Origin: Emmonsiellopsis sp. PD_33
Lineage: Eukaryota > Ascomycota > Eurotiomycetes > Onygenales > Ajellomycetaceae
Length of the DNA stretch: 64,000 nucleotides
NCBI GenBank assembly: GCA_032988165.1
Contig: JANTQF010000010.1
Location: 62,001 to 126,000, forward strand
Reading direction: 5' to 3'
Part shown: piece by piece, positions 45,588 to 56,747 of the stretch
Position numbering within the stretch: the stretch's first letter is position 1
Layout: every line of letters begins with the position of its first letter
Notes under the pieces: generated by a model
What the model was told of the DNA's origin: nothing
Database searches by the model: none
The model's input: only the letters and a program-made list of their open reading frames with translations
Program-made: the position numbers and the translations under genes

Positions 45588-47012
45588 ATGGCGGACACCA
45601 CACCACCCGTAGCGGAAACCCCGTCATCATCAAATGCCCCCCGGCAGCCAAAGAAGAGGTTCGTTGGTAGACGAACGGCGGATGCCCAGGCGCAAAAAGA
45701 CGGAGAGCCTCAAACATCAAATATCACATCTATCCAAGAAGGTATGCACCCCCTGCCCCTCCACCAAACCGACGATACTGACAAAAAGAACCCAGCCCGC
45801 CCCCGCCGGGCCCCGCGCGCCCTAAACCAAATCCCCTCCTCAATCCTCGACGACGAGGAAATAAAAGCCGCCGTCTCCCTCCTTCCATCAAACTACAGCT
45901 TCGAAATCCCCAAGACCATCCACCGCATCCGAACAGCCGGGTCCAAGCGCGTCGCCCTCCAATTCCCTGAAGGCCTCCTGCTCTTCGCGACCACAATCTC
46001 CGACATCCTAACGCAGTTCTGTCCGGGCATCGAGACCCTGATCATGGGCGACGTCACTTACGGCGCCTGCTGTATAGACGACTACACGGCGCGCGCACTA
46101 GGGTGTGACTTGCTCGTCCATTACGCGCATAGCTGCTTGATTCCCGTAGACGTCACGACGATCAAGACCTTGTACATCTTCGTCGACATCTCAATCGACA
46201 CGACACACCTCCTCGCCACACTAAGCCGAAACTTCACGCCCGGCAAGACGATCGCGCTGGTGGGCACTATCCAATTCAACGCGACCATCCACGGGCTGAA
46301 ACCCACCCTCGAACGAGCAGGCTACTCCGTGCTCATCCCTCAAATCACCCCGCTAAGCAAGGGGGAAATCCTCGGCTGCACATCACCGAAACTCGACACC
46401 ACCGCCGTCGACATCCTACTCTATCTAGGCGACGGCCGCTTCCACCTCGAATCCGCCATGATCCACAACCCCTCCCTCCCAGCCTACAGATACGACCCAT
46501 ACTCCCGCAAACTCACCCGAGAATCCTACAACCACGACGAAATGCACACCCTCCGACGCTCCGCAATCGACTCCGCACGCAAATCCATCACCAACACCAC
46601 CACCACATCCACAATCCACCCAACTAGCAAGGGAAAATGGGGCATAATCCTCGGCTCCCTCGGCCGCCAGGGAAACCCACACACCATGTCCCTAATCAAA
46701 TCCGAACTAACCGCCCGCGGCATCCCGCACGTAACCTTCCTGCTCTCGGAAATCTTCCCGCAGAAACTCGCCCGCATGGACGATGTCGTGTGCTGGGTGC
46801 AGATCGCCTGTCCGCGGCTGAGTATTGATTGGGGGTATGCGTTTCCGCGGCCGTTGTTGACGCCGTATGAGGCATTGGTTGCGTTGGGGGTGCGGAGGGG
46901 GTGGGATGAGGGGGTGGAGGAAGGGAGTGGGAAGGGGGTTTATCCGATGGATTTTTATGCGAAGGGGGGGTTGGGGAGGACGAGGGCGGGGGCGGGGGCT
47001 GTGGTGGTGTGA
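45588..47012 (+). CDS. DPH1: Diphthamide biosynthesis protein 1
   Basis: Subunit of the radical-SAM type enzyme that transfers a 3-amino-3-carboxypropyl group to the target histidine of elongation factor 2, the first step of diphthamide synthesis; it works with Dph2. A single exon of 474 residues. After a disordered N terminus, RIRTAGSKRVALQFPEGLL opens the conserved region. Cluster-ligand cysteines fit TYGACCIDD (residues 161/162), GEILGCTSPKLD (264) and VQIACPRLSIDWG (408), spaced as in known Dph1 proteins. The Gly-rich C-terminal tail is not conserved. A GT...AG pair at 45741-45787 looks like an intron but would remove 47 nt and break the frame. Confidence 0.96.
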   Translation: MADTTPPVAETPSSSNAPRQPKKRFVGRRTADAQAQKDGEPQTSNITSIQEGMHPLPLHQTDDTDKKNPARPRRAPRALNQIPSSILDDEEIKAAVSLLPSNYSFEIPKTIHRIRTAGSKRVALQFPEGLLLFATTISDILTQFCPGIETLIMGDVTYGACCIDDYTARALGCDLLVHYAHSCLIPVDVTTIKTLYIFVDISIDTTHLLATLSRNFTPGKTIALVGTIQFNATIHGLKPTLERAGYSVLIPQITPLSKGEILGCTSPKLDTTAVDILLYLGDGRFHLESAMIHNPSLPAYRYDPYSRKLTRESYNHDEMHTLRRSAIDSARKSITNTTTTSTIHPTSKGKWGIILGSLGRQGNPHTMSLIKSELTARGIPHVTFLLSEIFPQKLARMDDVVCWVQIACPRLSIDWGYAFPRPLLTPYEALVALGVRRGWDEGVEEGSGKGVYPMDFYAKGGLGRTRAGAGAVVV

Positions 47013-47309
47013 TCTAATGCGCGTGTAGGAATATTGGTTTCTCTATCTTTTTGGGGATTTATATATGAATGAATGACAACACTCCTATCTTACATACATG
47101 CGGTCACTGGAAGGCAAGGAAAGAAAGAAAGGGGGTAAAAACCCAGTCCTTTGGGCGTGTTGGTGTACAGTATGAGTATATACTAAATACGGACCCCTCC
47201 CCCTCGCCCCCCCAACCCTACTTTCTTTCCAAAATCCCACGCCCATCCCCATTAATCGCTGTCATGAATAATAAAAACAATAAACATCAAAAGGTCATAC
47301 TCTCTTTGC

Positions 47310-50120
47310 TCACTTCACCTCATCTGCGCTATCCATATTAACATCACTCACACTCCCCCTCCTCAACGACAACCCACCCTTCCCACCCACACCCACACCC
47401 ACACCGCCACCAGCACCTCCCCCAATCTCATCAACCGCCACGGCCCTCTCCGCCGCCCGCCACCTACTCACCGCCTTCTCGACATCATCATACATCTCTA
47501 GTGTATCATTGATAATGCCGCCTTCATCAATATCCGACACCTGCGCGCTACCCTCTCTCGACTCAGCGTCCGTCTGCATGGGGAACGCCGGGCCAAATGT
47601 CTTTTCGGGGGTTGGGTTGAACATGACCGCGTTGGCAAACATGCGGATCAGTTCCATTTCGAGCTGCGCCGAGTTGATGATGCCCTTTGGCGGGAGGAGT
47701 TCCGGGGTGCGTTTTAGCAACAGGCCGTTGCTCTTTGATGAAGGAGTGCCGATTCCGTTGGCGGGGCCGGGGGATTCGATGTCGGCGGTGGTGTTTGGTG
47801 TGTTGACAGCTTCTGCGGCTGCAGCGACGGCTTTGGTGCCCTGGTGGATGGAGGATTTGATGGATTTGATGTCCTGCGGTCGGTAGATGAGGTTTCTGTA
47901 ACCCGGTGCATCTCGTTCTGTGAGGGGTTTGGCGAATATGGAGGCGTGTTTGTGGGCGGCGATGTCGTTCATGATTGGAGCGCATGTTCGAGGGAAGTTT
48001 CGGGTGCATTGTACATATTGTGGTGCTTGTCGAATAGATGGGTAATTTGCATCGTCCAAAACATACGAGTCACTAGGTCCACGCTTTCGTTTTATTCTCT
48101 CTGCATGTAAACCTTCATCTGCTCCGGGACCCTTGTATCTAGTCCGTAGGCCTATTTCATCCTCGATGCCAGCAGGAGTACTGGGCATTTCAGCCTTTAT
48201 TTTACGTTGGGTAACCGAGGCTGAATCAGTAACGGACTCATCGTCTCGAGATACATTTGACAGAGCACGACTTCGGTTCCGCGTGGCGCGTGCGGGAGAT
48301 GATAGTGGACTGCCGGCTGGCCTGTCTCTGAGTGCTGGTGTGGTTTTCCTTTTGCGTGTGCCGCCAGCTGGCCCTACGTCAAGATCCGCATTTAGGTGGT
48401 CTGTAGGTCGGGATTTCGAGGGACTAGCAGGATTTTGTGTATACCTTTCAATCTCCACAGTTGGGGATGGTGCTCTTTCGCTGATGGGGCTGATATCCTC
48501 TGGGCGTGGGCGTGTCGGAGAACAAGGAGACTTGGCGATGACAATAGGACCAGGCGACTTCCAGGGTGTTAGCGAACCGGATGTGTCCAAAGACGGTCTG
48601 GGGGGCCTTCGACCAAGTGAAGTAGAAAACGAAGGGGTGCGGTTATCCAACTTAACGGAGCCCGCTGGAGTAACTGGAAGGTCTCGCGACGTGAGGAGGC
48701 CGCTGATATTCTGTTGTTGCTGCTGAAGTAATCCAGCTTGGCGTGGAACTTCTTGCGGAGCATAGGGACTTTGAAAAGGCTTGGCTTCGGCCTGTGGATA
48801 AGGGCTGGCTTGCCCTAGTGGTAAAGGTGATCTGCCTGTGAGTTGGCCATTCGAATATGGGACGTTCGCATAGGGTGATATATGTGCATACGGCGTAGGT
48901 GGCTTTTGCTGCTGGGGCCATGGCTGCTGGAAATTTGGACTCGGTGATGGCTGTGATGTTTGAATTCCGGGAGGGGTATACTGGACTGGTTGGAAAGTCG
49001 CAGTAGGTTTTGGCTGTGAAGCGCCAGCTGGCATTGGTTGCAGAGACGGCTTCCCAGATAATTGGGGCGCTAGAGGTTGGGGAGTAGGCGTAGGAGGAGC
49101 CTGGTTAGGGCCAGGAGTTCCAATCTGAGGTCCAGCGGGAGCTTTCAAGCCCGCTTGGCCTGGTCCAGACGTTGCATATGGCGAGGCATGACCGGGGAAA
49201 GGTTGCTTTGGCGGAAAAGCTGGGATGTTCCCATTCGCTAGGTTTGGTGCAATAGTCCGGGGGGGAACATTCTGTGGTGCTGGTTGACCGAGCTGGGCTA
49301 CCTGGGTCTGCTGGAGCTGAGGTTGGAGCCATGGGGTGGATTGGACAGGCGCATTGGGTTTACCTTCTGATATTTGAGCTGCTTCTGGCAAACCGGATTT
49401 TTGGGTTTTCGGAACTTGGGCGCCCTGTGGTTGTACCTGCTCACTCGGCTGGGAGATTTGAGGTTGTTCCATTTCCCGCGCTGCCTGGATTTTGATGTTA
49501 GGAGCGGCGGCCTGTTCGGTTGGTGTGGACTTCGTTTGGGTCGCATGTTCGGGAATAGTTGCGGATGGACCGTCTATAGTCGGCGCCTGGCGGTATTCTC
49601 CATTTTCCAGCCTTTTGATTTCATCTCTAATTTGCGTATACTTCCGCTCCTCTTCTTCAATCTCCCGGGTCACCCGTTCCTTGTACCTAGCGTATAGGCG
49701 AGAAACAAGGGCAGGAATGACAGTAGAATGCGCCGCGCCATCAGGTAACGGTAGTGCGGAAGGATCCTGGATCTTCCGCTTCTTTGGGTTTACACTGTCG
49801 GACGAGAAGCCATTAGGACCATGTTGCGATGGCTTAGCATCTCTATTCTGCAGCTCCTCCTGGATTAATCGGCTGTAGAGCGACTCCAGGGCCTGTGGGG
49901 TCAGCCTGGCCCTGTCGAAGGTGGCATTCTGCTGGACAAAAGAGTTATTGGTGAGCAGCTCTGAGATGGGAGTAAAGTTGGTCGGGCGGGAGTCGAGGGT
50001 TGCGAGGAACTGGAAGAAGAGCAGGGATTCAAAAGGCGTGTAGGACGACAACGAAGGCATCCCCCATTGCCAGTCGAAGCGGCCAGGCAGGGCAGAGGGG
50101 TCCTTGGTGATGGGAGCCAC
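47310..50120 (-). CDS. BRD8-like bromodomain protein (NuA4-associated type)
   Basis: One long exon of 936 residues. The N terminus (FDWQWGMPSLSSYTPFESLL) and the following helical region (YARYKERVTREIEEEERKY) resemble BRD8-type chromatin proteins. The middle, about residues 200-600, is Pro/Gln/Ser-rich and disordered. The C-terminal bromodomain is recognisable from PIMNDIAAHKHASIFAKPLT, RNLIYRPQDIKSIKSSI and, after a variable insert, PPKGIINSAQLEMELIRMFA with NAVMFNP. BRD8 is a subunit of the TIP60/NuA4 acetyltransferase in animals, where it reads acetyl-lysine. The insert between bromodomain helices is typical of this fungal group. A Gly/Val-rich tail ends the protein. The subunit role is inferred from family only. 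Confidence 0.85.
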   Translation of the reverse strand: MAPITKDPSALPGRFDWQWGMPSLSSYTPFESLLFFQFLATLDSRPTNFTPISELLTNNSFVQQNATFDRARLTPQALESLYSRLIQEELQNRDAKPSQHGPNGFSSDSVNPKKRKIQDPSALPLPDGAAHSTVIPALVSRLYARYKERVTREIEEEERKYTQIRDEIKRLENGEYRQAPTIDGPSATIPEHATQTKSTPTEQAAAPNIKIQAAREMEQPQISQPSEQVQPQGAQVPKTQKSGLPEAAQISEGKPNAPVQSTPWLQPQLQQTQVAQLGQPAPQNVPPRTIAPNLANGNIPAFPPKQPFPGHASPYATSGPGQAGLKAPAGPQIGTPGPNQAPPTPTPQPLAPQLSGKPSLQPMPAGASQPKPTATFQPVQYTPPGIQTSQPSPSPNFQQPWPQQQKPPTPYAHISPYANVPYSNGQLTGRSPLPLGQASPYPQAEAKPFQSPYAPQEVPRQAGLLQQQQQNISGLLTSRDLPVTPAGSVKLDNRTPSFSTSLGRRPPRPSLDTSGSLTPWKSPGPIVIAKSPCSPTRPRPEDISPISERAPSPTVEIERYTQNPASPSKSRPTDHLNADLDVGPAGGTRKRKTTPALRDRPAGSPLSSPARATRNRSRALSNVSRDDESVTDSASVTQRKIKAEMPSTPAGIEDEIGLRTRYKGPGADEGLHAERIKRKRGPSDSYVLDDANYPSIRQAPQYVQCTRNFPRTCAPIMNDIAAHKHASIFAKPLTERDAPGYRNLIYRPQDIKSIKSSIHQGTKAVAAAAEAVNTPNTTADIESPGPANGIGTPSSKSNGLLLKRTPELLPPKGIINSAQLEMELIRMFANAVMFNPTPEKTFGPAFPMQTDAESREGSAQVSDIDEGGIINDTLEMYDDVEKAVSRWRAAERAVAVDEIGGGAGGGVGVGVGGKGGLSLRRGSVSDVNMDSADEVK

Positions 50121-50740
50121 GGTGGGAGGAAGTTGGTAGGCAGGGGATAGGAGTCGCGTGTTTGGATCAGACCATCACGAAGCGGGTGCAGGTCAGGCAC
50201 GCGGACAGAGGGCGTGAGGGCGATGACAGCGGCAGTCAGGCAGAGAGTCGGGTGGCCGGGCGCGGAGACGTCACGGCGAGGGGAGGAATGGCGATGGGAT
50301 GCGTGATGGTGATGGTGATGGTTGGTGAGCTCATGATGGAGGAAAAAACCACGGCGAATCAAGGCCGACGAGGCTGGGGCGGGGGAATGTTGTTCCGTCC
50401 GGGGAGTGATGAGTCAGCCCTGAGTCAGCCCCTCCCCAGCTGCCCCTTTTCGGCGATTGGAGCCGCGTTGATTTGCGCCCACCAGACCAGCTCGTTTGCC
50501 AGTGCTGTGTTTTCTCAACGACATCTCCTTCACACCGCGATTCACCGTTGCTTCACCTCCCCCGTCTCTGTCCAGCTGCTCACCCCGTACTAATACTAAT
50601 ACCCTCCGCCCCCTCGATTCAGCTGGCTCTGGTCTCTGCCCCTGCTTGTCCCCCTCTGTCTCCCCCCAAAGCTGTGTCTGCACTCCACGCCTCCTCCGAC
50701 CTCCCCCCTCCCCGCGACCTATCCTATCCATCCCGCAGCC
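50121..50740. other. Divergent promoter, BRD8-like / coiled-coil gene
   Basis: 620 bp. The first part is open on the minus strand but is leader sequence. Pyrimidine-rich tracts precede the coiled-coil start (50,580-50,735), a common feature of constitutive fungal promoters. Confidence 0.5.
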
Positions 50741-51394
50741 ATGTCTGATACCGAGGAAGAATGGAAGCCCAATGGACGCCCCCAGTCGTCAGTGCCCTTT
50801 TGTCTACCTATACCCCCTTTTTCTACCTGCTAACCACAGCTTGCAGCACCATGGCCCGCTCCCTTGCCGCCGCCCTTGATAACGCCTTTATGCTGGACAG
50901 CGAGGTCGACCACCTTACCACCTCTGTGCACTACAAGTACGCCTGCCAACACCTAGCCAGCCTTTCATCTGCCTCTTCGCCTGCCCTCCAACACCTTCCA
51001 ATGATGCCTGGCTGCCCGACACCGCTCGCTTCATCGCCATTTGGCTGACTCTGCTCTCAGGAAACAATTGGTCACTATCCAAAACCGCGAACTTGAAGCC
51101 CTCGAAGCAAGGATCCGCGAAGCCGAAAACCGTCTAAAACAGTCAGAGTCCCGCTCTGCCTCTCCAGAGGACAACAGCAATGGACGAGACAGCCCCCAGC
51201 GACGGCAGGCCACGTCGGGCGCCTTCTCGTCCGGCGAAGATGCCAACAAATCAGACGGCGGCTCGCCTCTTTCATCGCCAACATCAGAACGCCACCGGTC
51301 GGGTGGATCTACAGACTCGTCTGGCTCTGCTGTTACGTCCAGTGACTCGGACGCTGCGCATAAACAGGACGAGAAGGGCAAAGACCACTCGTAA
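50741..51394 (+). CDS. Conserved-looking small coiled-coil protein
   Basis: Three exons (50741-50787, 50847-50936, 51061-51394) give 156 residues. The acidic start MSDTEEEWKPNGRPQS is followed by MARSLAAALDNAFMLDSEVD. A coiled coil then covers about residues 45-78 (QNRELEALEARIREAENRLK). The C-terminal half is Ser/Gly/Asp-rich and disordered, with many possible phosphorylation sites. Intron phases are consistent and all junctions GT-AG. The protein looks well constrained in its first half, which argues for a real gene, but I cannot name the family or function. Divergent from the BRD8-like gene. Confidence 0.75.
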
Positions 51395-53556
51395 TGGGGT
51401 CACAGCGACAAACAAACGGGCTGTCTATACAACATGTTCTTGGTTAAGACGTCACTGCTGGTCCGAGGCCGCTTAACGCGTAGGAAATTAGGACTATTTA
51501 TTTATTTGCCTGCGTGCAGAGAATATCCATCCCCTAACCCCCTACCGCGCAACCCATACCTGGTGTTTTTGTTAGATTTTCGAAACCAAGCCAGGACAGC
51601 AGATTTTTGTCTCTTTGCTTCTGCTCCAGTTGGTTATCACCGCGCCTTTCCGCTACGTCGTATATACTATCCATCCACATCCTCTCCCACACACATTCTC
51701 TCACCATATCCAAGCAAATACCCACCCTCATTACTTTGCATTGCGTCCCACCACATCAGTCATTTCGAAGCCTAGCCCACGCCGAAACAGGCCCTCTGCA
51801 GCATTTATTCATTCATTTCATTTCCCCTTTCATTTCACCTTTTCCTGTGTCGGTTCTAACTTACCAAACCCCTTTTATTATTTCCTTTTTAATCACCAGC
51901 GTTTCATATCCGGCCTGTCGTGTTCCTGGCCCCGCAATTTTTTGATTGTTTTATTGAAACCCCCTCATCATTCTCTTTTGTCCACATACATACGCCATAC
52001 ACATAACTACTACTTTGTTCCCTTTTTCTTTCCTCTTCTCGTTTTCTCTTATTCCTTGTCTCTTTTCTATTCAATTATTCCCGGTCTCGTTGTCCCCACC
52101 GCAATACCATAGCCTACATACCTCCACGATACCTACCTATACCTACCTACCTGACACCCTTACTTAATTAATAATATTCTGTACATATTTATTATACCAT
52201 ACCCAGTGCAAGTTTCCCCAACCATCACGAAAGTATAATCCAAGTTTATTAAGCCGTCCACCTTCCATATCCCATCCCATACATATCAAAGACACATCAA
52301 GCCGCAAAAATAACATAAAAAAGAAAGCAAAAAATCAATGACGTTTATAAAATATCTAGTAGCTTGCCAACAGCTACATGTAGAACTATGGAGAAAGAAC
52401 CCTGCCATGATCCATGTTGAGGTTGAAACAAGGTTCTTACGCCCAGTGGTCCACCTGGTTAAGTAAGACATTTGTCAACCTTATATGAGTTATGCGCGGG
52501 GGGTAGTCTGTAGACCGTGGAAATACACCACACCACATCATACAGTCACAAGTAAGATTAAGCTCTAAACCTGATTTTCAATTTTCTTGTGTTCTGGGGG
52601 TTTGGCTATGTAAGGTGCCAGGCTGTTTTATTTTGAGATGAGTAGTGTGGAGTAGAGTTAATGTGGGTGGTTGAGATGGTATATTTAGTGGTAGTTTAAC
52701 TATGGACAGGGTAACTAGTGTTAAGTAATTCTATGTGGCCAGCCAGCTTAGATAGGGCTACATAGGTGAGTGAGGGGTTGTTAAATGGATTGGAAATACT
52801 TAATGGATTTTATACTATGCGATCAGGTAGGTACTAGGTAGGGAGGGAGCCCAGGGAGGGACTCGAGGGAGGTATGTATGTATCTCGTAGAAGCTCTAAT
52901 GGCATTCAACATCCATTTATATCAGCTTTGGATTGATCATGAAAATGAACTATACTTTGTATATAGATGTACAGGATATCAAATAAATAAACAATGGTAT
53001 CTTCTATCGCTGATAATGTAATATACATGCAAGAAAGGGGAAGGGGAATGAGATTTTCTTTTTTTGGTTTTTTCTTGCTTTCTTTCTCCCCCCTGGGAGA
53101 GAGGGGGGTATTCGTGGTGTCCTTTTTCTGATTTGATTTTGATATGCATGGGAGATATCGCGGTTGTAACTTATTGCGGGCACGAGGAAGTTGGAGGATA
53201 ACGGGGGATAAGCTGTCCAACTGGCCTGATCGGAATATTGTCCCTGGACCTCCGGGGCTGGTGATAGGATGAGGGCCACGGCTATCAACCCTGAACCCCA
53301 AGTCGGCCCGCTTGCTAGGGCGACGGATAAAGCGTGACAGTATGCTCCCCAAGTAAGCCGGCTAGAGGAAGAGGCGGAAGATGTAATACCCAAAGACGCA
53401 GAATTGAGAATTGTCCAGAGGTAGCCCTATTCTCTCTCCGTTTCAGCTCGTTGTATACCAACGTTAAGAGATTCCCAGGCCTAAATTCCCTTTATGCAGT
53501 GCATCTCGAATTCCCCAATTCCAACCCCCAACCACAATACCACCTTCACTCCTGCT
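51395..53556. other. Long convergent intergenic region
   Basis: 2.2 kb. The first 900 bp are pyrimidine-rich with open frames lacking protein character, probably a long 3' untranslated region. Two overlapping minus-strand frames at 52,906-53,393 are weak candidates and not called. TACC and ACCTACCT repeats occur near 52,120-52,153. Confidence 0.45.
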
Positions 53557-54069
53557 TCAAAAATCCGTAACCCGCCCATTAAAGCTCCAATCCCCCGCCG
53601 CGCCCCATCTCAACGGCTCATTCTTCGGCCCCCCCACCTCCCCCGTCTTCGGATTCTGCTCCCCCTCAAACTCCGGTTTCGCGCCACGGTAGAGATCCGG
53701 GTGCAGCTCCTCGCCCGACCCCGTAGCGTTGAATTGTGGGTTGCTGTTACTCGTCGCGTCTGGTTCTGACTGTGGTGACTGGTTGATCTTTGGCGGGGAG
53801 CGGGGCGTGCTGAATGCGCCGGTTGATTGCTTTTGGAGGTTTTCGAAGATTTCTTGTTCTTCCTTGGGGAGGCGGGGTGGGGAGGGGCCGTTTCCGAAGG
53901 GGCTGTTGGAGGAGGTGTGTTGGAGGGGGGTGGTTGAGAAGGGCCGTGTGGGGTGTGAGCGGTGGGAGATCTTGGTGAGGATGGCGGAGGTGTGCTGGAG
54001 GGCGCGGGGGGTGAATGGGGGGGTCATTCTGGATGTATATATAGGGGGTTTTGTTCCGAGACGTGCCAT
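53557..54069 (-). CDS. Succinate dehydrogenase assembly factor 4 (Sdh8 type)
   Basis: Small matrix chaperone that binds the flavinylated SDHA subunit and aids complex II assembly. A single exon of 170 residues. The Arg/Ser/Thr-rich N terminus is a mitochondrial presequence (RPFSTTPLQHTS). The conserved C-terminal domain (former DUF1674) is complete: ELHPDLYRGAKPEFEGEQNP, GGPKNEPLRWGAAGDWSFNG, ending RVTDF. The first ATG at 54069 is used; the ATG 14 codons later is an alternative. Divergent from ARG8, another mitochondrial protein, over a 268-bp promoter. Confidence 0.92.
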   Translation of the reverse strand: MARLGTKPPIYTSRMTPPFTPRALQHTSAILTKISHRSHPTRPFSTTPLQHTSSNSPFGNGPSPPRLPKEEQEIFENLQKQSTGAFSTPRSPPKINQSPQSEPDATSNSNPQFNATGSGEELHPDLYRGAKPEFEGEQNPKTGEVGGPKNEPLRWGAAGDWSFNGRVTDF

Positions 54070-54177
54070 AGGTATGGCTTTGGCCTCTGCGATATCAAAT
54101 CCGAGCTCCGAAGGAAGTTGTCGATCATCCCGAGGTCAGGAGGAATATCTTTGATCCGATCAGATAAGATTTCAACA

Positions 54178-54186
54178 TCACGTGAC
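54178..54186. promoter_or_regulatory. TCACGTGAC box between SDHAF4 and ARG8
   Basis: CACGTG core at 54179-54184, about 110 bp from the SDHAF4 start and 154 bp from the ARG8 start, so it could serve both genes. Confidence 0.5.
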
Positions 54187-54337
54187 ATTACTCACCACAA
54201 AAAGTTCCGGCCTCGTTGACTCCCTCTCCGCTTCTTCTCCCGGTTATCCCCCAATTGACCCTCCATTCAGGCCGATTGGACTCATTTCGGCGTGTGGCAG
54301 GACCCGATACCGTTTCCATCCTCGAACAAAACTCAGA

Positions 54338-55904
54338 ATGGCTTTCCGCGCCGCCACACGACGACTCCAACCATGCGCTCGCGCAACTAGATTCTTTGCG
54401 GAGCCTGAGTCACACCAGCAATGGAGATTCGCATCGACCAAGTCGGCTGCTGCTGCTTCCAATGCGGCTGGAGGTGCTTCGGTATGTCATCTAGCAGTTT
54501 TCCGTTTTAAGGACCATTGAGTGAACAATTGACTGACAATGACAAGGCGCGTCCCCATGCCGATCCTGCTCCGGAGTCCAAGACGGGATCTTTCGTCAAC
54601 GAGCGAGCCCCCTTTATGGTGACGACATATGTGCGGCCGACTCCAGTCATGGTGTCGGGAGAGGGGTGCTATCTATGGGACATGCGGGGGCATAAATACC
54701 TAGATTTCACCGCGGGCATAGCTGTTACGTCGCTCGGCCACTCGGACAGGGGGGTCTCTGATATCGTCGCCAGCCAGGTTCAACTCCCCTATCGAATTAC
54801 GATATAAGCATATAAACTAACATTATCCAGTCCCAAAAACTCCTCCACGCTTCCAACCTTTACCACAACGAATGGACCGGCACCCTCAGCCAGCTCCTGG
54901 TCTCCTACACCCTCGAATCCGGTGCTATGCGTGACGCCACGCAAGCCTTCATCTGCAACTCAGGCACAGAAGCCAACGAGGCGGCGATCAAATTCGCCCG
55001 CAAAGTCGGCCACACCCTGGATCCGACAGGCTCCAAGCACGAATTTGTCTCCTTCACCAACTCCTTCCACGGCCGCACCTACGGCGCGCTCTCCGCCACG
55101 CCAAACCCCAAATACCAAGCCCCCTTCGCCCCCATGGTCCCCGGCTTCAAATACGGCACATACAACGACATCGCCCAGCTCCCCACCCTCATCACAGAAA
55201 ACACCTGCGGCGTAATCGTCGAGCCCATCCAAGGCGAAGGAGGCGTCAACATGGCCACGCCAGAATTCCTCACCGCCCTCCGCGCCCGCTGCGACGAGGT
55301 GAACGCGGTTCTAATCTTCGACGAAATCCAATGCGGCCTGTCGCGCACGGGCTCGCTATGGGCACACGCCAACCCAGCCTTCGCCCCCCAGGACGGCTCC
55401 GCCCCCGCACACCCGGACATCCTAACCACCGCGAAGGCGCTCGGCAACGGCATCCCCATCGGCGCCACCATCGTCTCCGGCAGCCGCGTCGGCCAGTACA
55501 TCAAGACAGGCGACCACGGCACCACCTTCGGCGGCAACCCGCTTGCCTGCCGCGTTGGCGAGCACGTGCTCACCCGCCTCGCCTCCGGCGAGCTGCAGGC
55601 TGCCGTGCACGCGCGGTCCAAGTTCTTCAAGGCCGGTTTGGCCAAGCTGAGGCAGAAGTTCCCTGAGGCGGTGGCGGAGACGAGGGGGTTGGGGTTGATT
55701 TTGGGGTTGCAGCTTTCGGCGAAGTATGCGGGGCGGGTGGGGGAGATTGTCACGGCGGCGAGGGAGAGGGGGTTATTGGTTATTACGGCGGGTGAGGGGT
55801 GTTTGAGGTTTGTGCCGGCGTTGGTTATTAGTGATGAGCAGGTTCGGGAGGGGTTGGAGATCTTGGAGGAAGCGATGGGGGAGGTACTTGCGAAGGAGTC
55901 GTGA
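54338..55904 (+). CDS. ARG8: Acetylornithine aminotransferase, mitochondrial
   Basis: PLP enzyme of arginine and ornithine synthesis in the matrix. Three exons (54338-54481, 54547-54777, 54831-55904) give 482 residues. A presequence rich in Arg and Ala ends near RFASTKSAA. Class-III aminotransferase motifs are present: GCYLWDMRGHKYLDFTAGIA, FICNSGTEANEAAIKFARK, SFTNSFHGRTYGALSATPNP, LIFDEIQCGLSRTGSLWAH and the PLP lysine in ILTTAKALGNGIPIGA, followed by GDHGTTFGGNPLAC. The first intron ends at an AAG acceptor at 54546, weaker than CAG or TAG, but it alone keeps the frame. Very secure. Confidence 0.96.
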
Positions 55905-56747
55905 GGAGGGAGGGGTATAGAGGTTTTACCTTGTTTATTCATGTCCCGGGTTAAAAAATGGGTGGGGTGTAATGGGCCTTTTTGTAATCTTCCTTTTCCT
56001 TTGTTTGTTCTATCTATCCTATCCTATTAGACTCCTTTTCTCCTATTTACAACGTTCCGGGGTATATAAATATAGATTTTCTTTTGACAATTTTATACAC
56101 AGATAGCCCCATCCCATCTTAAAAGGCGTTAATCAAATTATCCACCCCATGCATACATATTCTAATCCCATATTAGATATACCATGCCTCTTTTCCAGTC
56201 AGCAGCATTCAAATAGTTCTCGAAACAAGAGGTCTAACTAACCAACTTCCCTCTATGTATGCAATAAGCACAGAGTAGAACCAGATAAGAATCACATATT
56301 AATAACATCTAACCTCTCACTTCTAAGTAACTATCTACCTACCCCCTAAACCACAGCTGAGGTCTATCTATCCCTAATCTTTTTCAGAGAATCCCATTTA
56401 ATAGTAAAAAAATAAAACTAAAACTAAAACCTGCAAAAAAAAAAGTGAGCTTTATATGGATGTATAAAACAGTCCTAGTTATTAACTAAATATTGCTGCA
56501 TGGTATCTTATAACTAAACAATTAACGAATAAACAAATGAATCAACAAGAATATACACCAGCCCTCCATACATACATATGCTATATCACATATATAAATG
56601 CTAATACATACATCCATCCATCCATCCATCAATCCATACCATCAACAAGAAACAAACCACTCAATAAAACCCTACATCATAACGGGACAGAGAAGGGCAC
56701 AGAAAAAAAAAACCCTCCCCTCTCATCATATCATATCATCTCATAAA
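55905..56747. other. Convergent intergenic region, ARG8 / esterase
   Basis: AT-rich 3' flanks with CATA and CATC repeats (about 56,567-56,632) and TATCATATCAT near 56,725-56,738. No gene seen. Confidence 0.5.

Noticed and set aside
45741..45787. GT...AG pair in DPH1 that looks like a 47-nt intron
   Set aside because: Removing 47 nt shifts the frame and destroys the downstream conserved DPH1 sequence; the unspliced frame is open throughout.
47563..48009. Second minus-strand frame and opposing plus-strand frames within the BRD8-like gene
   Set aside because: They are out-of-frame shadows of a long GC-rich exon with clear bromodomain content in one frame only.
52906..53393. Two overlapping minus-strand frames before SDHAF4
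   Set aside because: Both are open in the same place in different phases and end in low-complexity Lys runs; there is no evidence for either.
54960..55942. Long minus-strand frames opposite ARG8
   Set aside because: They mirror the GC-rich third codon positions of ARG8; no recognisable protein.
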